Assembly (NCBI RefSeq): GCF_002909255.1
Contig: NZ_PIOB01000001.1
Span: forward strand, 248,001-312,000
Direction: 5' to 3'
From: Arenibacter hampyeongensis
GTDB taxonomy: Bacteria > Bacteroidota > Bacteroidia > Flavobacteriales > Flavobacteriaceae
Length of the DNA stretch: 64,000 bases
The notes beneath the pieces were generated by a model. That model did no database searches, was not told the origin of the DNA, and worked only from the letters and a program-made list of their open reading frames with translations. A program made the position numbers and the translations under genes. Below are positions 45,125 through 54,044 of this stretch, one piece after another (positions within the stretch are counted from its first letter, which is position 1; each line of letters begins with the position of its first letter).

Positions 45125-45153
45125 AACAGCTATAACCAACCGTTATAGCTGTT
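45125..45153 (-). promoter_or_regulatory. Hairpin in the atpE-atpF spacer
   Basis: AACAGCTATAAC (45125-45136) and GTTATAGCTGTT (45142-45153) form a perfect 12-bp stem with a five-base loop, 14 bases after the atpE stop. On the minus strand it is followed by CTTTT. It could be a partial terminator or a 3' stabiliser that raises subunit c output. Confidence 0.55.
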
Positions 45154-45167
45154 GCTTTATTGTTTGA

Positions 45168-45359
45168 CTAAGATGCGAAAAGCGCAGCAAAACCAATACC
45201 TTCGATAAGTGCAGCAGCAATCAACATTGCCGTTTGAATCTTACCTGAAGCTTCTGGTTGACGAGCGATGGCGTCCATAGCAGAACCACCAATTTTACCA
45301 ATACCTAAACCAGCACCGATAACGATCAAACCAGCTCCTACAATAGTTGGGATTTCCAT
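45168..45359 (-). CDS. atpE: ATP synthase subunit c
   Basis: The 63-residue proteolipid forms the rotor ring. Two membrane helices flank the polar loop ARQPEASGKIQ, and the ion-binding glutamate is Glu53 in AALIEGIGFAALF. The residue after it is glycine, not the serine or threonine of sodium-type rings, so proton coupling is more likely. The protein is short compared with the 75-85 residues common elsewhere, which is usual in this phylum. Its spacer carries a hairpin that could favour higher expression. Confidence 0.95.
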   Translation of the reverse strand: MEIPTIVGAGLIVIGAGLGIGKIGGSAMDAIARQPEASGKIQTAMLIAAALIEGIGFAALFAS

Positions 45360-45395
45360 AATATATATATAATTAATTATTAAACATTCTACTTA

Positions 45396-46472
45396 TTAAT
45401 GATCATGATGTTCTTCAACGGCCGACCCAAAATATAGCGCGGACAACATCGTAAAAATATAGGCCTGTAAGGCCGCTACCAACAACTCCAACAAAGCAAG
45501 TGCAAATGCCAAACCAAATGACAATGGACTTCCAATCCAGTTTTTGAAGATAAACATCATTCCCAAAATACTCATTAGGACCACATGACCTGCAGTAATG
45601 TTCGCATACAAACGAATCATTAAGGAAAATGGCTTAATAAAAGTTCCCAACAGTTCAATCGGAGCCAAGACTATCTTCATAAAGACAGGGACATCCGGCA
45701 TCCAAAAAATATGCTTCCAGTAATTCTTATTGGCGGTAAACGTAGTTATCAGATAGGTAATGATGGCCAAAGCAAAAGTAACCGCGATATTGTTGGTAAC
45801 ATTTACCCCTAGCGGAGTAAGCCCTAAAAGGTTAATGATCCATATAAAGAAAAACACCGTTAACAAATAACTCATGTACTTCTTATAATGCTTTTTTCCA
45901 ATATTGGGAATAGCAATATCATCACGTATATAAAGAATAATAGGCTCCAACATACGCCCTATACCTTTTGGCATGGAATTGGTTTTATAGGAATTGGCCA
46001 TTCTTGCGAATAAGAACAACATCAATGCTGCTACTAAAAATATAAACACTACATTTTTGGTAATGGAAAAATCCAATGGTTTTGCATTGGTAGCATGGTG
46101 GGCCTCATCGTAATTGATCGTCCCTTCGGCATCGGTCTTTACAATTTTACCATGATAAAGAGCGTAATAATTTCCGTCCACTTCTGCCACGGATTCCCCA
46201 TGATGAAATTTAGACGAAGAGAACATTTTTAAGCCATTATCCCATAAAATAACTGGCAACGGAAAACCAACGTGCTCATTATTTTCCTCATCTATGGTAA
46301 AAAGGGTAAAATCGTGGGAATCCAACAAGTGATGTCCAATAAATTCCTTGATTTCGGATTTTAGGCTTCCTTTTTCTTCGCTGGGTGAATGGTCCTTTTC
46401 CTGTGCGAAAACGTTGATACCCAGAAGAAGTGTAACAACTAAAAGAACTTTAACGTAAAATGGTTTTTGCAT
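45396..46472 (-). CDS. atpB: ATP synthase subunit a
   Basis: The 358-residue membrane subunit forms the proton half-channels. A signal peptide-like N-terminus (about 1-24, ending VFAQ) and a periplasmic extension of about 100 residues precede the conserved core, as in other Bacteroidota. The key arginine lies in FIKPFSLMIRLYANITAGH. The ATG at 46472 was chosen because the TTG at 46508 overlaps a perfect -7 box. The presence of its own promoter means the core atp genes can be transcribed without porW. Confidence 0.94.
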   Translation of the reverse strand: MQKPFYVKVLLVVTLLLGINVFAQEKDHSPSEEKGSLKSEIKEFIGHHLLDSHDFTLFTIDEENNEHVGFPLPVILWDNGLKMFSSSKFHHGESVAEVDGNYYALYHGKIVKTDAEGTINYDEAHHATNAKPLDFSITKNVVFIFLVAALMLFLFARMANSYKTNSMPKGIGRMLEPIILYIRDDIAIPNIGKKHYKKYMSYLLTVFFFIWIINLLGLTPLGVNVTNNIAVTFALAIITYLITTFTANKNYWKHIFWMPDVPVFMKIVLAPIELLGTFIKPFSLMIRLYANITAGHVVLMSILGMMFIFKNWIGSPLSFGLAFALALLELLVAALQAYIFTMLSALYFGSAVEEHHDH

Positions 46473-46505
46473 ATCGCTTAAAATATCGGTCTCAAAAAAT
46501 CCGTG

Positions 46506-46513
46506 CAAATGTA
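46506..46513 (-). promoter_or_regulatory. -7 box of atpB
   Basis: Reads TACATTTG on the minus strand, 33 bases before the atpB ATG. It suggests an internal promoter for atpBEFHAG. Confidence 0.45.
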
Positions 46514-46596
46514 CGCTTTTATCTCAAAAAGAAAAAAGCATTAAACGGTTTATTTTAAACCAAAATTGAAAAGCAATTCGGAAAACAAAATTGAGG

Positions 46597-46983
46597 CTAA
46601 CTATTTAGCATTCTGGCAGTAAACAAGGTTTCCAATAGAAGGCATACGAAATAGGGCACAAAAAAAGATGTAAACTCCAAGGATTCCATGTGGCCATCCT
46701 CATTATAGAAGGGATAAAAAACGATAAAGAAAAATAAAAACTTGAGCATACTTCCGCCTAGAAAAAGAAATCCAATTTGGTCTCTATATTTAACCCGGTA
46801 CCAGTAAAGAGCAGAAAATATAATCAAGGCCAGTACCATGTTGAGCAAATAGGCCAAAACTATCATATGGTCGAACAAGGGAAAACCGATTAAATAGAGG
46901 ACCAGGATGTGAAGGCAAAACACCAAAAAGCTCAAAAGCACCAAGGAAAGGTAAAAAGTAAATAGAAATTTATGCTTGGACAT
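46597..46983 (-). CDS. Small four-helix membrane protein (DUF6168-like)
   Basis: The 128-residue protein has four hydrophobic segments (about 7-30, 40-60, 72-92 and 105-122) with a conserved-looking YWYRVKYRDQIGFLFLGGSMLKF stretch, and sits where atpI is found in other ATP synthase operons. It resembles the DUF6168 proteins of Flavobacteria. By position it may help assemble the c ring, but nothing in the sequence proves that. Its start overlaps the AtpZ-like gene stop by one base. Confidence 0.75.
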   Translation of the reverse strand: MSKHKFLFTFYLSLVLLSFLVFCLHILVLYLIGFPLFDHMIVLAYLLNMVLALIIFSALYWYRVKYRDQIGFLFLGGSMLKFLFFFIVFYPFYNEDGHMESLEFTSFFVPYFVCLLLETLFTARMLNS

Positions 46984-47213
46984 TAATACTTTATGCGTTT
47001 CAACTGCTGTAAAACCAAATAAATTGCAATGGCGACCCCCAATAAAGTAAGCACAATAAGGAAGGTCCTGGACTCCATTTCAAAATAGTCGTCCAACCAT
47101 TTTCCTCCCTTGGCCGACAGGAAAATAATTCCACCCATTTCCAAGGCAATGCCAGAAAGCAGGGCGGCATTTTTTAAACCGTTGTTATTTTTAGGAGGCT
47201 TTTGCTGGCTCAT
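46983..47213 (-). CDS. AtpZ/AtpI-like ATP synthase accessory protein
   Basis: The 76-residue protein has two membrane helices (about 15-34 and 48-68) with a GGKWLDDYFE loop, the pattern of AtpZ. AtpZ with AtpI forms a magnesium channel/chaperone aiding c-ring assembly in other bacteria. Its start lies within the last codons of the bactofilin gene (23-base overlap), and the next gene overlaps its stop, so translation of the three is probably coupled. Confidence 0.85.
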   Translation of the reverse strand: MSQQKPPKNNNGLKNAALLSGIALEMGGIIFLSAKGGKWLDDYFEMESRTFLIVLTLLGVAIAIYLVLQQLKRIKY

Positions 47214-47622
47214 TAGTGGTTACTGAATGTTTTGTTGGGGTATTTAAAGAGCCTTTGCCCTCTTTACCCTTCATTGTACAGGCGGCGTTAAAGGTAGCTC
47301 CGGGTTCAACGGCCAATTTGGATACTGTTACAGTACCTTCAATAACCGCGGAAGACTTAAGGGACAATAGATCGGAAACGATCAACTCTCCATTAAAATT
47401 ACCCTCAATATCGGCATTGACACACTCCACTTTCCCATGAATATAACCATCGATGCCGATGACCACTTTTCCTGAAGTTTTTACATTGCCGTCCAATTTT
47501 CCATCGATCCTAAAATCCGCTTCAGAGACAATGTCTCCTTTAATTTTAGTGTTTTTTTCAATTCTGTTGGGTTGTCCGCCTAATTCTGTCATAACACGAG
47601 GTTTTTTGTTATCTGAAAACAT
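47191..47622 (-). CDS. Bactofilin (polymer-forming cytoskeletal protein)
   Basis: The 143-residue protein is built around a right-handed beta-helix of hydrophobic repeats (about 18-118: NTKIKGDIVSEADFRIDGKL, GNVKTSGKVVIGIDGYIHG, and so on) with short disordered ends, as in bactofilins. These form non-polar filaments that anchor envelope proteins or shape the cell. It lies between porW and the ATP synthase genes, 20 bases after porW. Confidence 0.92.
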   Translation of the reverse strand: MFSDNKKPRVMTELGGQPNRIEKNTKIKGDIVSEADFRIDGKLDGNVKTSGKVVIGIDGYIHGKVECVNADIEGNFNGELIVSDLLSLKSSAVIEGTVTVSKLAVEPGATFNAACTMKGKEGKGSLNTPTKHSVTTNEPAKAS

Positions 47623-47642
47623 TTTTGTTAAGGTTTTGGGGT

Positions 47643-50186
47643 TTACTGTTGAGCTTTATAATCTGCTATATTCTTATGTACTTGTATTATTTTATAGTTG
47701 TTAGATAAAATTACGAAATTCTCATCACCGATCCGGTAATCCTTGTTGTTTTTTATCAATTCCGCGTAACCTAACGCAAAGTCCTTGGATTTAAACCCAT
47801 GAACCACCACAAACTGATTTTCAAGATTATAGATATCTTTTGAAACCTTATTCTTGTATTTTAGATCGCTTATGGATTTTTCCAAAAGTTCCATTAGCCT
47901 AAGGGCCTTTTTATCGTCCCTAATTTTAAGGGGGAAGACCACTTTCCAATTTCCGGAACCCGTTGATGCGGTTTCGGCAGAAAAAACCTTAGGCTCCAAC
48001 TTTGGCAATTGTTCGGCCACCATTGTCTGGGCTTTTTTCCCCTCCGGATTGTTGGGATAGTTGAGGGCAACATAATTTAATGCTTCCTTAAAATCATCGA
48101 ACCCCTGTAGCCTACCAATGGCGTTTGCCTTTAGCATTTCAAATTTTGGAACAATGGGATCGCCGGTGTACGTACTTATATTTTCCTCAGCTCCAGTAAT
48201 TACCTGTAAAAACTCCTGATCTTGGAATAATTTATACAATCGTTGATACTTGGCATCCGGACTATCCACGCTTCCTGCAAGTACGGCCTGAGGGTTAAGA
48301 AGGATTTCCGCATATCTGGATTCGGGATGGTTCTTAATAATATTATACTTCATATCGGTTGCCAAAGAACTACCAGATTGCTCATATATCTTGTAAAGAT
48401 TGTATTTCGATGGAATTACCAACCTTTCTTCCGGATTGGATGCTAGAACACTCTCCAATTTACCGGCCGCCAGAAGATTCTCCTTAAATTTTTCTTTATA
48501 GATCAAGCCTAATTGATAATTGGCAAAGTTCCGTTCAGTTTTTAAACTATCTATCACTTTAGGGTCTGTAGGTATTTGATCCAAGTAGAATTCAACACTG
48601 TATTTTTGCTCCTCCCCGACGGGAGCTACATTTTTCACCCCAGAATTGGCCAAATTACCATCACTAACTTCAAGATTTTGAGATTTAACCTTATTGGACC
48701 ATCGCCAATCATCCTCTAAGTTTCTCTTCCCCCATCTAGTTTTAAAATCGTTCTTGCCATATCCCAATGCAGTTATATTATAAAAATAAAACTTGCCCTT
48801 GTTTTCCTTGCCTCCCTTGCTTTTACTAAAAGCTGCAAATCCGGCATTGGCCATATTTTCTTCCTTCTTTTTATTTTTTTCGGCAACCTCCTTTAATTGG
48901 GCAATATAATCCTCAAAATACTTTACCCTATCGTCAATTGAAAACTCATAAAGGGTAATAACACTATCCGTGTATTGGGCCACCTCTTCATACTTTATAA
49001 CATCTTCCAAATTGTCCAGCTTTTTTTTAACTTCCCTAAACTTTTTGGTATTCTCTTTTAAATTCTGCAACACGCTATCATAATATGCTCCGGAAGCCTT
49101 GTAACCATTTTGGTCAAAATTATAAATTGCCAAATTTTCATAGTTCAGCGCGTTCAATTGCGGCATATTCTGAGTGGCACGTATGGATTTGTTGTAATAG
49201 ACCAAGGCCAGACTATCGGATTTAGTGGCCAAATGAAACTCAGCAACCTGACGGTATATTTTATTCAAGAAAGGTCTATTCTCCCTATCTTCCTCCAATT
49301 CCGTAAGGTACTCATACATTTCTTCCCTATTATCATCGTTAAGTTCGGTGTTCTGAATCTTTTGAAGATGGGCGTTGATCATATATACCCTGGGCGATTT
49401 TCTATTTAGGGCAATTACCTTGTCAAAGGCATAATTGGCACTGTCCTTATGCCCCAATTGATTGAACAATTGACCTATAATATATAAATAGCGGCCCTTT
49501 TCGGGATTTTTTTTGGTGTAGACCGAAGCAATCTTTAATTGCTGAATGGCCGTATCCTTTATTTTAAGGTTGATGTAGGCTTGACCCATCATGGCACGGG
49601 TATCGGCATATTCCTGATCACTTAAACGCTCCTGTTTTATTAATCGCTTTAAATTCTTAAGTGCCAATTCCTCATTTTCGAGACGAATATTTACCTTCTC
49701 TCTCCAAATAGTTGCTTCGTTCAGCTTATCGCTTTGCGTATATTTATTTAGGATATAATTGAAGGATTCCAAGGCAGGCATATACCGCTGGTCAAAATAC
49801 CTGGCCTTCCCTAAAAGCAAAAAAGCTTCATCCGTCTGAGGGTTGCGCTCCTCATCCTTAATATCCATACTGCGTTTTTGTATGGCTTTGGTAGCCTTTT
49901 CCTCGGCAATAAGAAAATTAGGGTTATTGTCTTCGGAATCCAACTTAATATCCTCCTTGACCTCCAGCCGCTCTACGGGCAATATTTCCCAGTAGTTGTC
50001 CTGATAAACCGCATTGAGTCCCTCGCGCCCTTCCTCAAAAGCCAAATTACCGTTGTACAAGGTGTTGTATTTGGTATTTAGCGCATGCCAATTACGGTTT
50101 AATAAGGCGTCTTTCTTGGTGGAACAGGCATTAAAAACCAATCCTCCAAAAACAACTGAAAATATAAGTCTATTGCGAAGCTTCAA
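47643..50186 (-). CDS. porW: Type IX secretion system lipoprotein PorW/SprE
   Basis: A TPR-rich lipoprotein of about 847 residues. After a signal peptide (KLRNRLIFSVVFGGLVFNACS) the chain holds many helix-turn-helix repeats, including EAFLLLGKARYFDQRYMPALE and AYINLKIKDTAIQQL. PorW (SprE in Flavobacterium) is needed for type IX secretion and gliding, and links the periplasmic ring to the outer-membrane translocon. No ATG is available: TTG at 50186 gives the cleanest signal, and another TTG at 50225 is possible. The C-terminal region ends in a SPOR-like FVVVHGFKSKDFALGYAELI stretch. Confidence 0.9.
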   Translation of the reverse strand: MKLRNRLIFSVVFGGLVFNACSTKKDALLNRNWHALNTKYNTLYNGNLAFEEGREGLNAVYQDNYWEILPVERLEVKEDIKLDSEDNNPNFLIAEEKATKAIQKRSMDIKDEERNPQTDEAFLLLGKARYFDQRYMPALESFNYILNKYTQSDKLNEATIWREKVNIRLENEELALKNLKRLIKQERLSDQEYADTRAMMGQAYINLKIKDTAIQQLKIASVYTKKNPEKGRYLYIIGQLFNQLGHKDSANYAFDKVIALNRKSPRVYMINAHLQKIQNTELNDDNREEMYEYLTELEEDRENRPFLNKIYRQVAEFHLATKSDSLALVYYNKSIRATQNMPQLNALNYENLAIYNFDQNGYKASGAYYDSVLQNLKENTKKFREVKKKLDNLEDVIKYEEVAQYTDSVITLYEFSIDDRVKYFEDYIAQLKEVAEKNKKKEENMANAGFAAFSKSKGGKENKGKFYFYNITALGYGKNDFKTRWGKRNLEDDWRWSNKVKSQNLEVSDGNLANSGVKNVAPVGEEQKYSVEFYLDQIPTDPKVIDSLKTERNFANYQLGLIYKEKFKENLLAAGKLESVLASNPEERLVIPSKYNLYKIYEQSGSSLATDMKYNIIKNHPESRYAEILLNPQAVLAGSVDSPDAKYQRLYKLFQDQEFLQVITGAEENISTYTGDPIVPKFEMLKANAIGRLQGFDDFKEALNYVALNYPNNPEGKKAQTMVAEQLPKLEPKVFSAETASTGSGNWKVVFPLKIRDDKKALRLMELLEKSISDLKYKNKVSKDIYNLENQFVVVHGFKSKDFALGYAELIKNNKDYRIGDENFVILSNNYKIIQVHKNIADYKAQQ

Positions 50187-50432
50187 AATTCTATGTATTC
50201 GTACGTATCCTAAACTTAAAAACAACCAAATTATTATGCAGTTGGTCGATTATAACCAGATTATTTTTAGTTGATGGAGAATTCCGGACCAGATCCCAGA
50301 AATCGAAAGAAGTAATATATCACCAAAAAAAGATAACTGCCTAAGTCATTCTAAAAAGGAATTTAAACAAATATCATACGGATGATAATAAAACCGGAGT
50401 ATAAAATAAAATCCTCAAAGCCAGAAACGGAT

Positions 50433-51128
50433 TTATCCTCCAAAAAAAACCTCCAACTCATTGAGGGTCTCATTAGACGTCTGGATATCCTTCACCAGCT
50501 CACCTTTACTGAGCACCACAATTCGTTCACATACCTCCGTAACGTGTATTAGGTCATGACTGGATACCAAAACGGTCACCTCTCTACTAGCGGCCAATTC
50601 TTTAATAATTCCCTTTAGCCTTATTTGGGTAGTAGGGTCCAAATTGGCAAAAGGTTCATCCAAAATGATTACTTCCGGATTGCCTATGAAGGAGGCAACA
50701 ATACCGGCCTTTTTTTGATTTCCTTTGGACAGGTCCCTAAGATATTTCTTCTGCCCCAAGATTTCCCCATGAAAAAAATCTGCGAACCCGGCCAACAGAT
50801 TGTCCACATCCGCCTTGTTCTGACCCCGTATTTCCCCGATAAAATAGAAATATTCCTCCGGTGTTAAATACCCAATCAAAAAAGTCTCATCAATAAAGGC
50901 TGATGTAAAAGGTTTCCATGCCTCGCTCGCATCTACCTGAACCCCGTTATTATTGATTTGCCCAGTAGTCGGCTGAATTAAATCGAGCATTAAACTAAAA
51001 AAAGTTGTTTTTCCGGCCCCATTGTTTCCAACCAATCCAAAGCTCTGTCCTTTGGGAATTTCCAAATTTTCTATATCCAGTACAATGGATTCACCGTACC
51101 TCTTTGTTAAATTTTGGACTGTAATCAT
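50433..51128 (-). CDS. ABC transporter ATP-binding protein
   Basis: The 231-residue ATPase has Walker A GNNGAGKTT (35-43), the signature region DLSKGNQKKAG, Walker B VIILDEPFANLDP and the H-loop SSHD. The signature reads LSKGNQKK rather than LSGGQ, a form seen in export ATPases of the CcmA/NatA type. It starts 14 bases after the DUF5687 permease, with which it must form an exporter. The cargo is unknown. Confidence 0.92.
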   Translation of the reverse strand: MITVQNLTKRYGESIVLDIENLEIPKGQSFGLVGNNGAGKTTFFSLMLDLIQPTTGQINNNGVQVDASEAWKPFTSAFIDETFLIGYLTPEEYFYFIGEIRGQNKADVDNLLAGFADFFHGEILGQKKYLRDLSKGNQKKAGIVASFIGNPEVIILDEPFANLDPTTQIRLKGIIKELAASREVTVLVSSHDLIHVTEVCERIVVLSKGELVKDIQTSNETLNELEVFFGG

Positions 51129-51142
51129 AGATATCTTTCCTT

Positions 51143-52615
51143 TTATGATTTTTGTTTGTATGCCGCAAGGGTCTTATATTTTTCCTTCTTGTAAATGGAC
51201 TCTATCATGGCAAACACCTTATTTCTAAATCCGAATCCTATAATGCCTGCCATAGCCACAAAAATATAGCCTGCAGTTGGACTAATTAAATAATGTCCCA
51301 GAGCATACACCCCCATGGGTAAAATTAACTTGGGCAAGGTCAACAATAAGGTTTTTGTATTAAAAGCCTGCTTATCCCCAAACGCCTTTTTATTGGATGT
51401 TAAATCGATAGGTGTTTTAATATAGGCCCCGCCCCAGAGTACCAAATAGGAGTTAACACCAACATTATAAATAGCCCCCACAATGACCGCCAAATAGGCA
51501 TCCCATCCAAAATAAATATAAAAGGACGCCAAAATGGTGCTTAGGACGGTGGCTATAATTATCAAATACCATTTGGAGCTTAAGTATTCCCGATACCTTA
51601 TATTCTGACTCATCATTAGGGGATAGTATGAACTGTCCCAGCTGGGCACAAACTGACCAAAACTAAACAAGAAACCCCCAGAAATAAAAATACCTGCAAA
51701 TATCTTCCATATTGGTCCGTCATATGCCTCTATGCCGCCCGTAAAGAAGAGCAGTCCGTAAAAAATAAAGAAAAAACTCATAATTACGGAGGTTTTGGAC
51801 CGCTTGTTCCTTCTGATCAATTTTATATCATTCTTTAAAAATGTACCCAAATTACCAAAACGGTTTAGCCAGGCATAGTCCTCTGTTTTGGCCAAAGATT
51901 TCTTACCGGCCAGACCGGCATCCAGATACATATGCCTCTTAAAATAAAAAAAGGCGGAAGAAGCCAGTGATATTAGCAATCCCCATGTTAACAAGGCCAC
52001 CCACGGCAACTCATAAAGAACATTGAAAAATGGAGAAGTGTACACCGTGATATTGAAAAGTTCATAATACTGACATATGACCAAAATTAGAACTACTCCA
52101 AGAAGGGAATAAAAAACACTGTCTTTATTGTTTACCAGTACATTTATAAAATTATTACAATAAAACAGTGCCATGATGCCCAAATGCCAACCAATGACAC
52201 CTATGGGGGAGTAACCCTCTATCAACAGCACTATTGAAAAGGGAACATAGAAAAAAGCATGGGACCAATTAAAAAAAGAAACTACCGTCTTTCCCAGGGA
52301 ATATGCTACCACTTTACTTTTATTTATCGGAAGGTAAAGCAAGGGCTTAATATTGGTAATGGGCATTTTCTGCAGCATATACCTAATGTACAGATCTCCC
52401 ACCAAATAATATATCATGAAACGGTTGACAACCTGAAGCGGATCGCCCCAACCTTGCCTTTCAATGATATAAAAGGCACCTATTCCCAGGCCAAGGAATA
52501 CGGCCATAAAATAGAGTGCCCCAAAAATCATAAAAATCTTAATAGCAAGATTGGCTTTAAAGGAGGCGGATCTAAAAAAAGATTTCCATTCAAGCGTTAG
52601 AAAGTGTTTTAACAT
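51143..52615 (-). CDS. DUF5687 membrane protein, ABC exporter permease
   Basis: The 490-residue protein has about 11-12 hydrophobic segments and the DUF5687 N-terminus LEWKSFFRSASFKANLAIKI. The pairing with an ATP-binding subunit on the same strand (14-base gap) makes it the permease of a two-gene ABC exporter, restricted to Bacteroidota as far as I know. A divergent flavoprotein gene begins 129 bases away. Confidence 0.87.
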   Translation of the reverse strand: MLKHFLTLEWKSFFRSASFKANLAIKIFMIFGALYFMAVFLGLGIGAFYIIERQGWGDPLQVVNRFMIYYLVGDLYIRYMLQKMPITNIKPLLYLPINKSKVVAYSLGKTVVSFFNWSHAFFYVPFSIVLLIEGYSPIGVIGWHLGIMALFYCNNFINVLVNNKDSVFYSLLGVVLILVICQYYELFNITVYTSPFFNVLYELPWVALLTWGLLISLASSAFFYFKRHMYLDAGLAGKKSLAKTEDYAWLNRFGNLGTFLKNDIKLIRRNKRSKTSVIMSFFFIFYGLLFFTGGIEAYDGPIWKIFAGIFISGGFLFSFGQFVPSWDSSYYPLMMSQNIRYREYLSSKWYLIIIATVLSTILASFYIYFGWDAYLAVIVGAIYNVGVNSYLVLWGGAYIKTPIDLTSNKKAFGDKQAFNTKTLLLTLPKLILPMGVYALGHYLISPTAGYIFVAMAGIIGFGFRNKVFAMIESIYKKEKYKTLAAYKQKS

Positions 52616-52720
52616 GCTATTGGATAATTAAATCTGCTGGGTTGGTGCCTAAATTAGGGTATTTGTTACAAACAGCCCGCATTTTTTTGAAATCCCGTTT
52701 TAAATCCTGCTTGCTTTGTT

Positions 52721-52728
52721 TAATTTTG
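52721..52728 (+). promoter_or_regulatory. -7 box of the ferredoxin-reductase-like gene
   Basis: TAATTTTG, exact match, 15 bases before the ATG at 52744. It lies inside the open upstream frame, favouring the shorter protein. Confidence 0.5.
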
Positions 52729-52743
52729 CACCAAAGATTTAAT

Positions 52744-53793
52744 ATGGCCCACTTTCATTCGCTTACGGTTCAAAAAATTAAACCGCTTACACCAAACTCA
52801 GTTGCAATTACTTTTGCCATTCCCAAGGAATTGATTCAGACCTTTGCTTTTATCGCTGGGCAATACATTACCATTAAAAAGGAAATAAAGGGCAAGGAAT
52901 TGCGCCGGGCCTATTCCATTAGTTCTTCTCCCAAATGCGATGGTATCACGATAGGTGTTAAAAAAGTAGATAAGGGGGGCTTTTCAGATTTTGCACACAA
53001 CAAACTTAAAGTTGGGGATGTATTGGAAGTAATGCCGCCGGAAGGCAGATTTGTTTTTAAACCTTCTCCAAGCGCCAAAAATGTTGTGGCATTTGCCGCT
53101 GGTAGTGGTATTACTCCAATTATGAGTATTGCCAAAACTGTATTGGAGTCCAATTCAAAGAATAATTTTGTGCTGGTTTATGGGAATAAGTCCTATAAAG
53201 AAACCATGTTCTATACAGATTTGGTAAAACTTCAATTGGAATTCACCAATAGATTTCACATCTATTTTATCTTGAGTCAGACCCAGGAGGATGAATCTAT
53301 TTTTGGTCGTATAGAGGCCTCCACGGTGAATTACGTGCTTAAGAACAAACACAAAAATCTGGATTTTAACGATTACTATTTATGTGGTCCCGAATCTATG
53401 ATCCAGTTGGTAACCGAGAATTTAAAGGACAAGGGCATTTCAGATGATAAAATACATTTTGAATTATTCACCTCAACGGAAATCATGGATGAACTGCCAG
53501 AAAAGCTGGAAGGGAAAACCCAGCTCAAGGTTATTGTGGATGATGAGGAATTTTCCATATCGATGGACAAAGGAACCTTGGTTCTTGATGCCGTTTTAAA
53601 AGAGAATATCGATGCACCTTATTCCTGTCAAGGTGGAGTATGTAGTAGTTGTATTGCCCGCATTAAAGAAGGTAAAGCAGATATGGTAAAAAATCAAATA
53701 CTAACGGATAGCGAAATAGCCGAAGGCTTGATCTTAACTTGTCAGGCTCACCCAACCACACCTACACTAACGGTAGATTATGATGATGTGTAA
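52744..53793 (+). CDS. FAD/NAD(P) reductase with C-terminal 2Fe-2S ferredoxin domain
   Basis: The 349-residue protein joins a flavin domain ([12 protein letters not shown], about 58-69, binding FAD), an NAD(P) domain ([11 protein letters not shown], about 119-129) and a plant-type [2Fe-2S] ferredoxin domain (CQGGVCSSC and later LTCQAHP). The order matches the reductase of phenylacetyl-CoA epoxidase (PaaE) and related oxygenase reductases. No oxygenase lies nearby, so its acceptor is unknown. The ATG at 52744 begins right at the fold ([12 protein letters not shown]); 34 upstream codons in frame are not part of it. Confidence 0.9.
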   Translation: MAHFHSLTVQKIKPLTPNSVAITFAIPKELIQTFAFIAGQYITIKKEIKGKELRRAYSISSSPKCDGITIGVKKVDKGGFSDFAHNKLKVGDVLEVMPPEGRFVFKPSPSAKNVVAFAAGSGITPIMSIAKTVLESNSKNNFVLVYGNKSYKETMFYTDLVKLQLEFTNRFHIYFILSQTQEDESIFGRIEASTVNYVLKNKHKNLDFNDYYLCGPESMIQLVTENLKDKGISDDKIHFELFTSTEIMDELPEKLEGKTQLKVIVDDEEFSISMDKGTLVLDAVLKENIDAPYSCQGGVCSSCIARIKEGKADMVKNQILTDSEIAEGLILTCQAHPTTPTLTVDYDDV

Positions 53794-53840
53794 ATAGGGA
53801 AAATCACGCAATATTGCTTACGGATCAGAACTGAGAATAT

Positions 53841-53893
<53 letters not shown>

Positions 53894-54044
53894 AAATTAA
53901 ATTTTTAAAATCTCGACTTAGATAAGCAATAAAATTTTCTCAAAAGATTACCCATTTAAGAGCCCTGTTAAACTTAATTCATCTTTGACTTACACTTTCC
54001 ATAAAATACTTAGAATAGAAAAATAATCACAGGGTCTTACAAGT

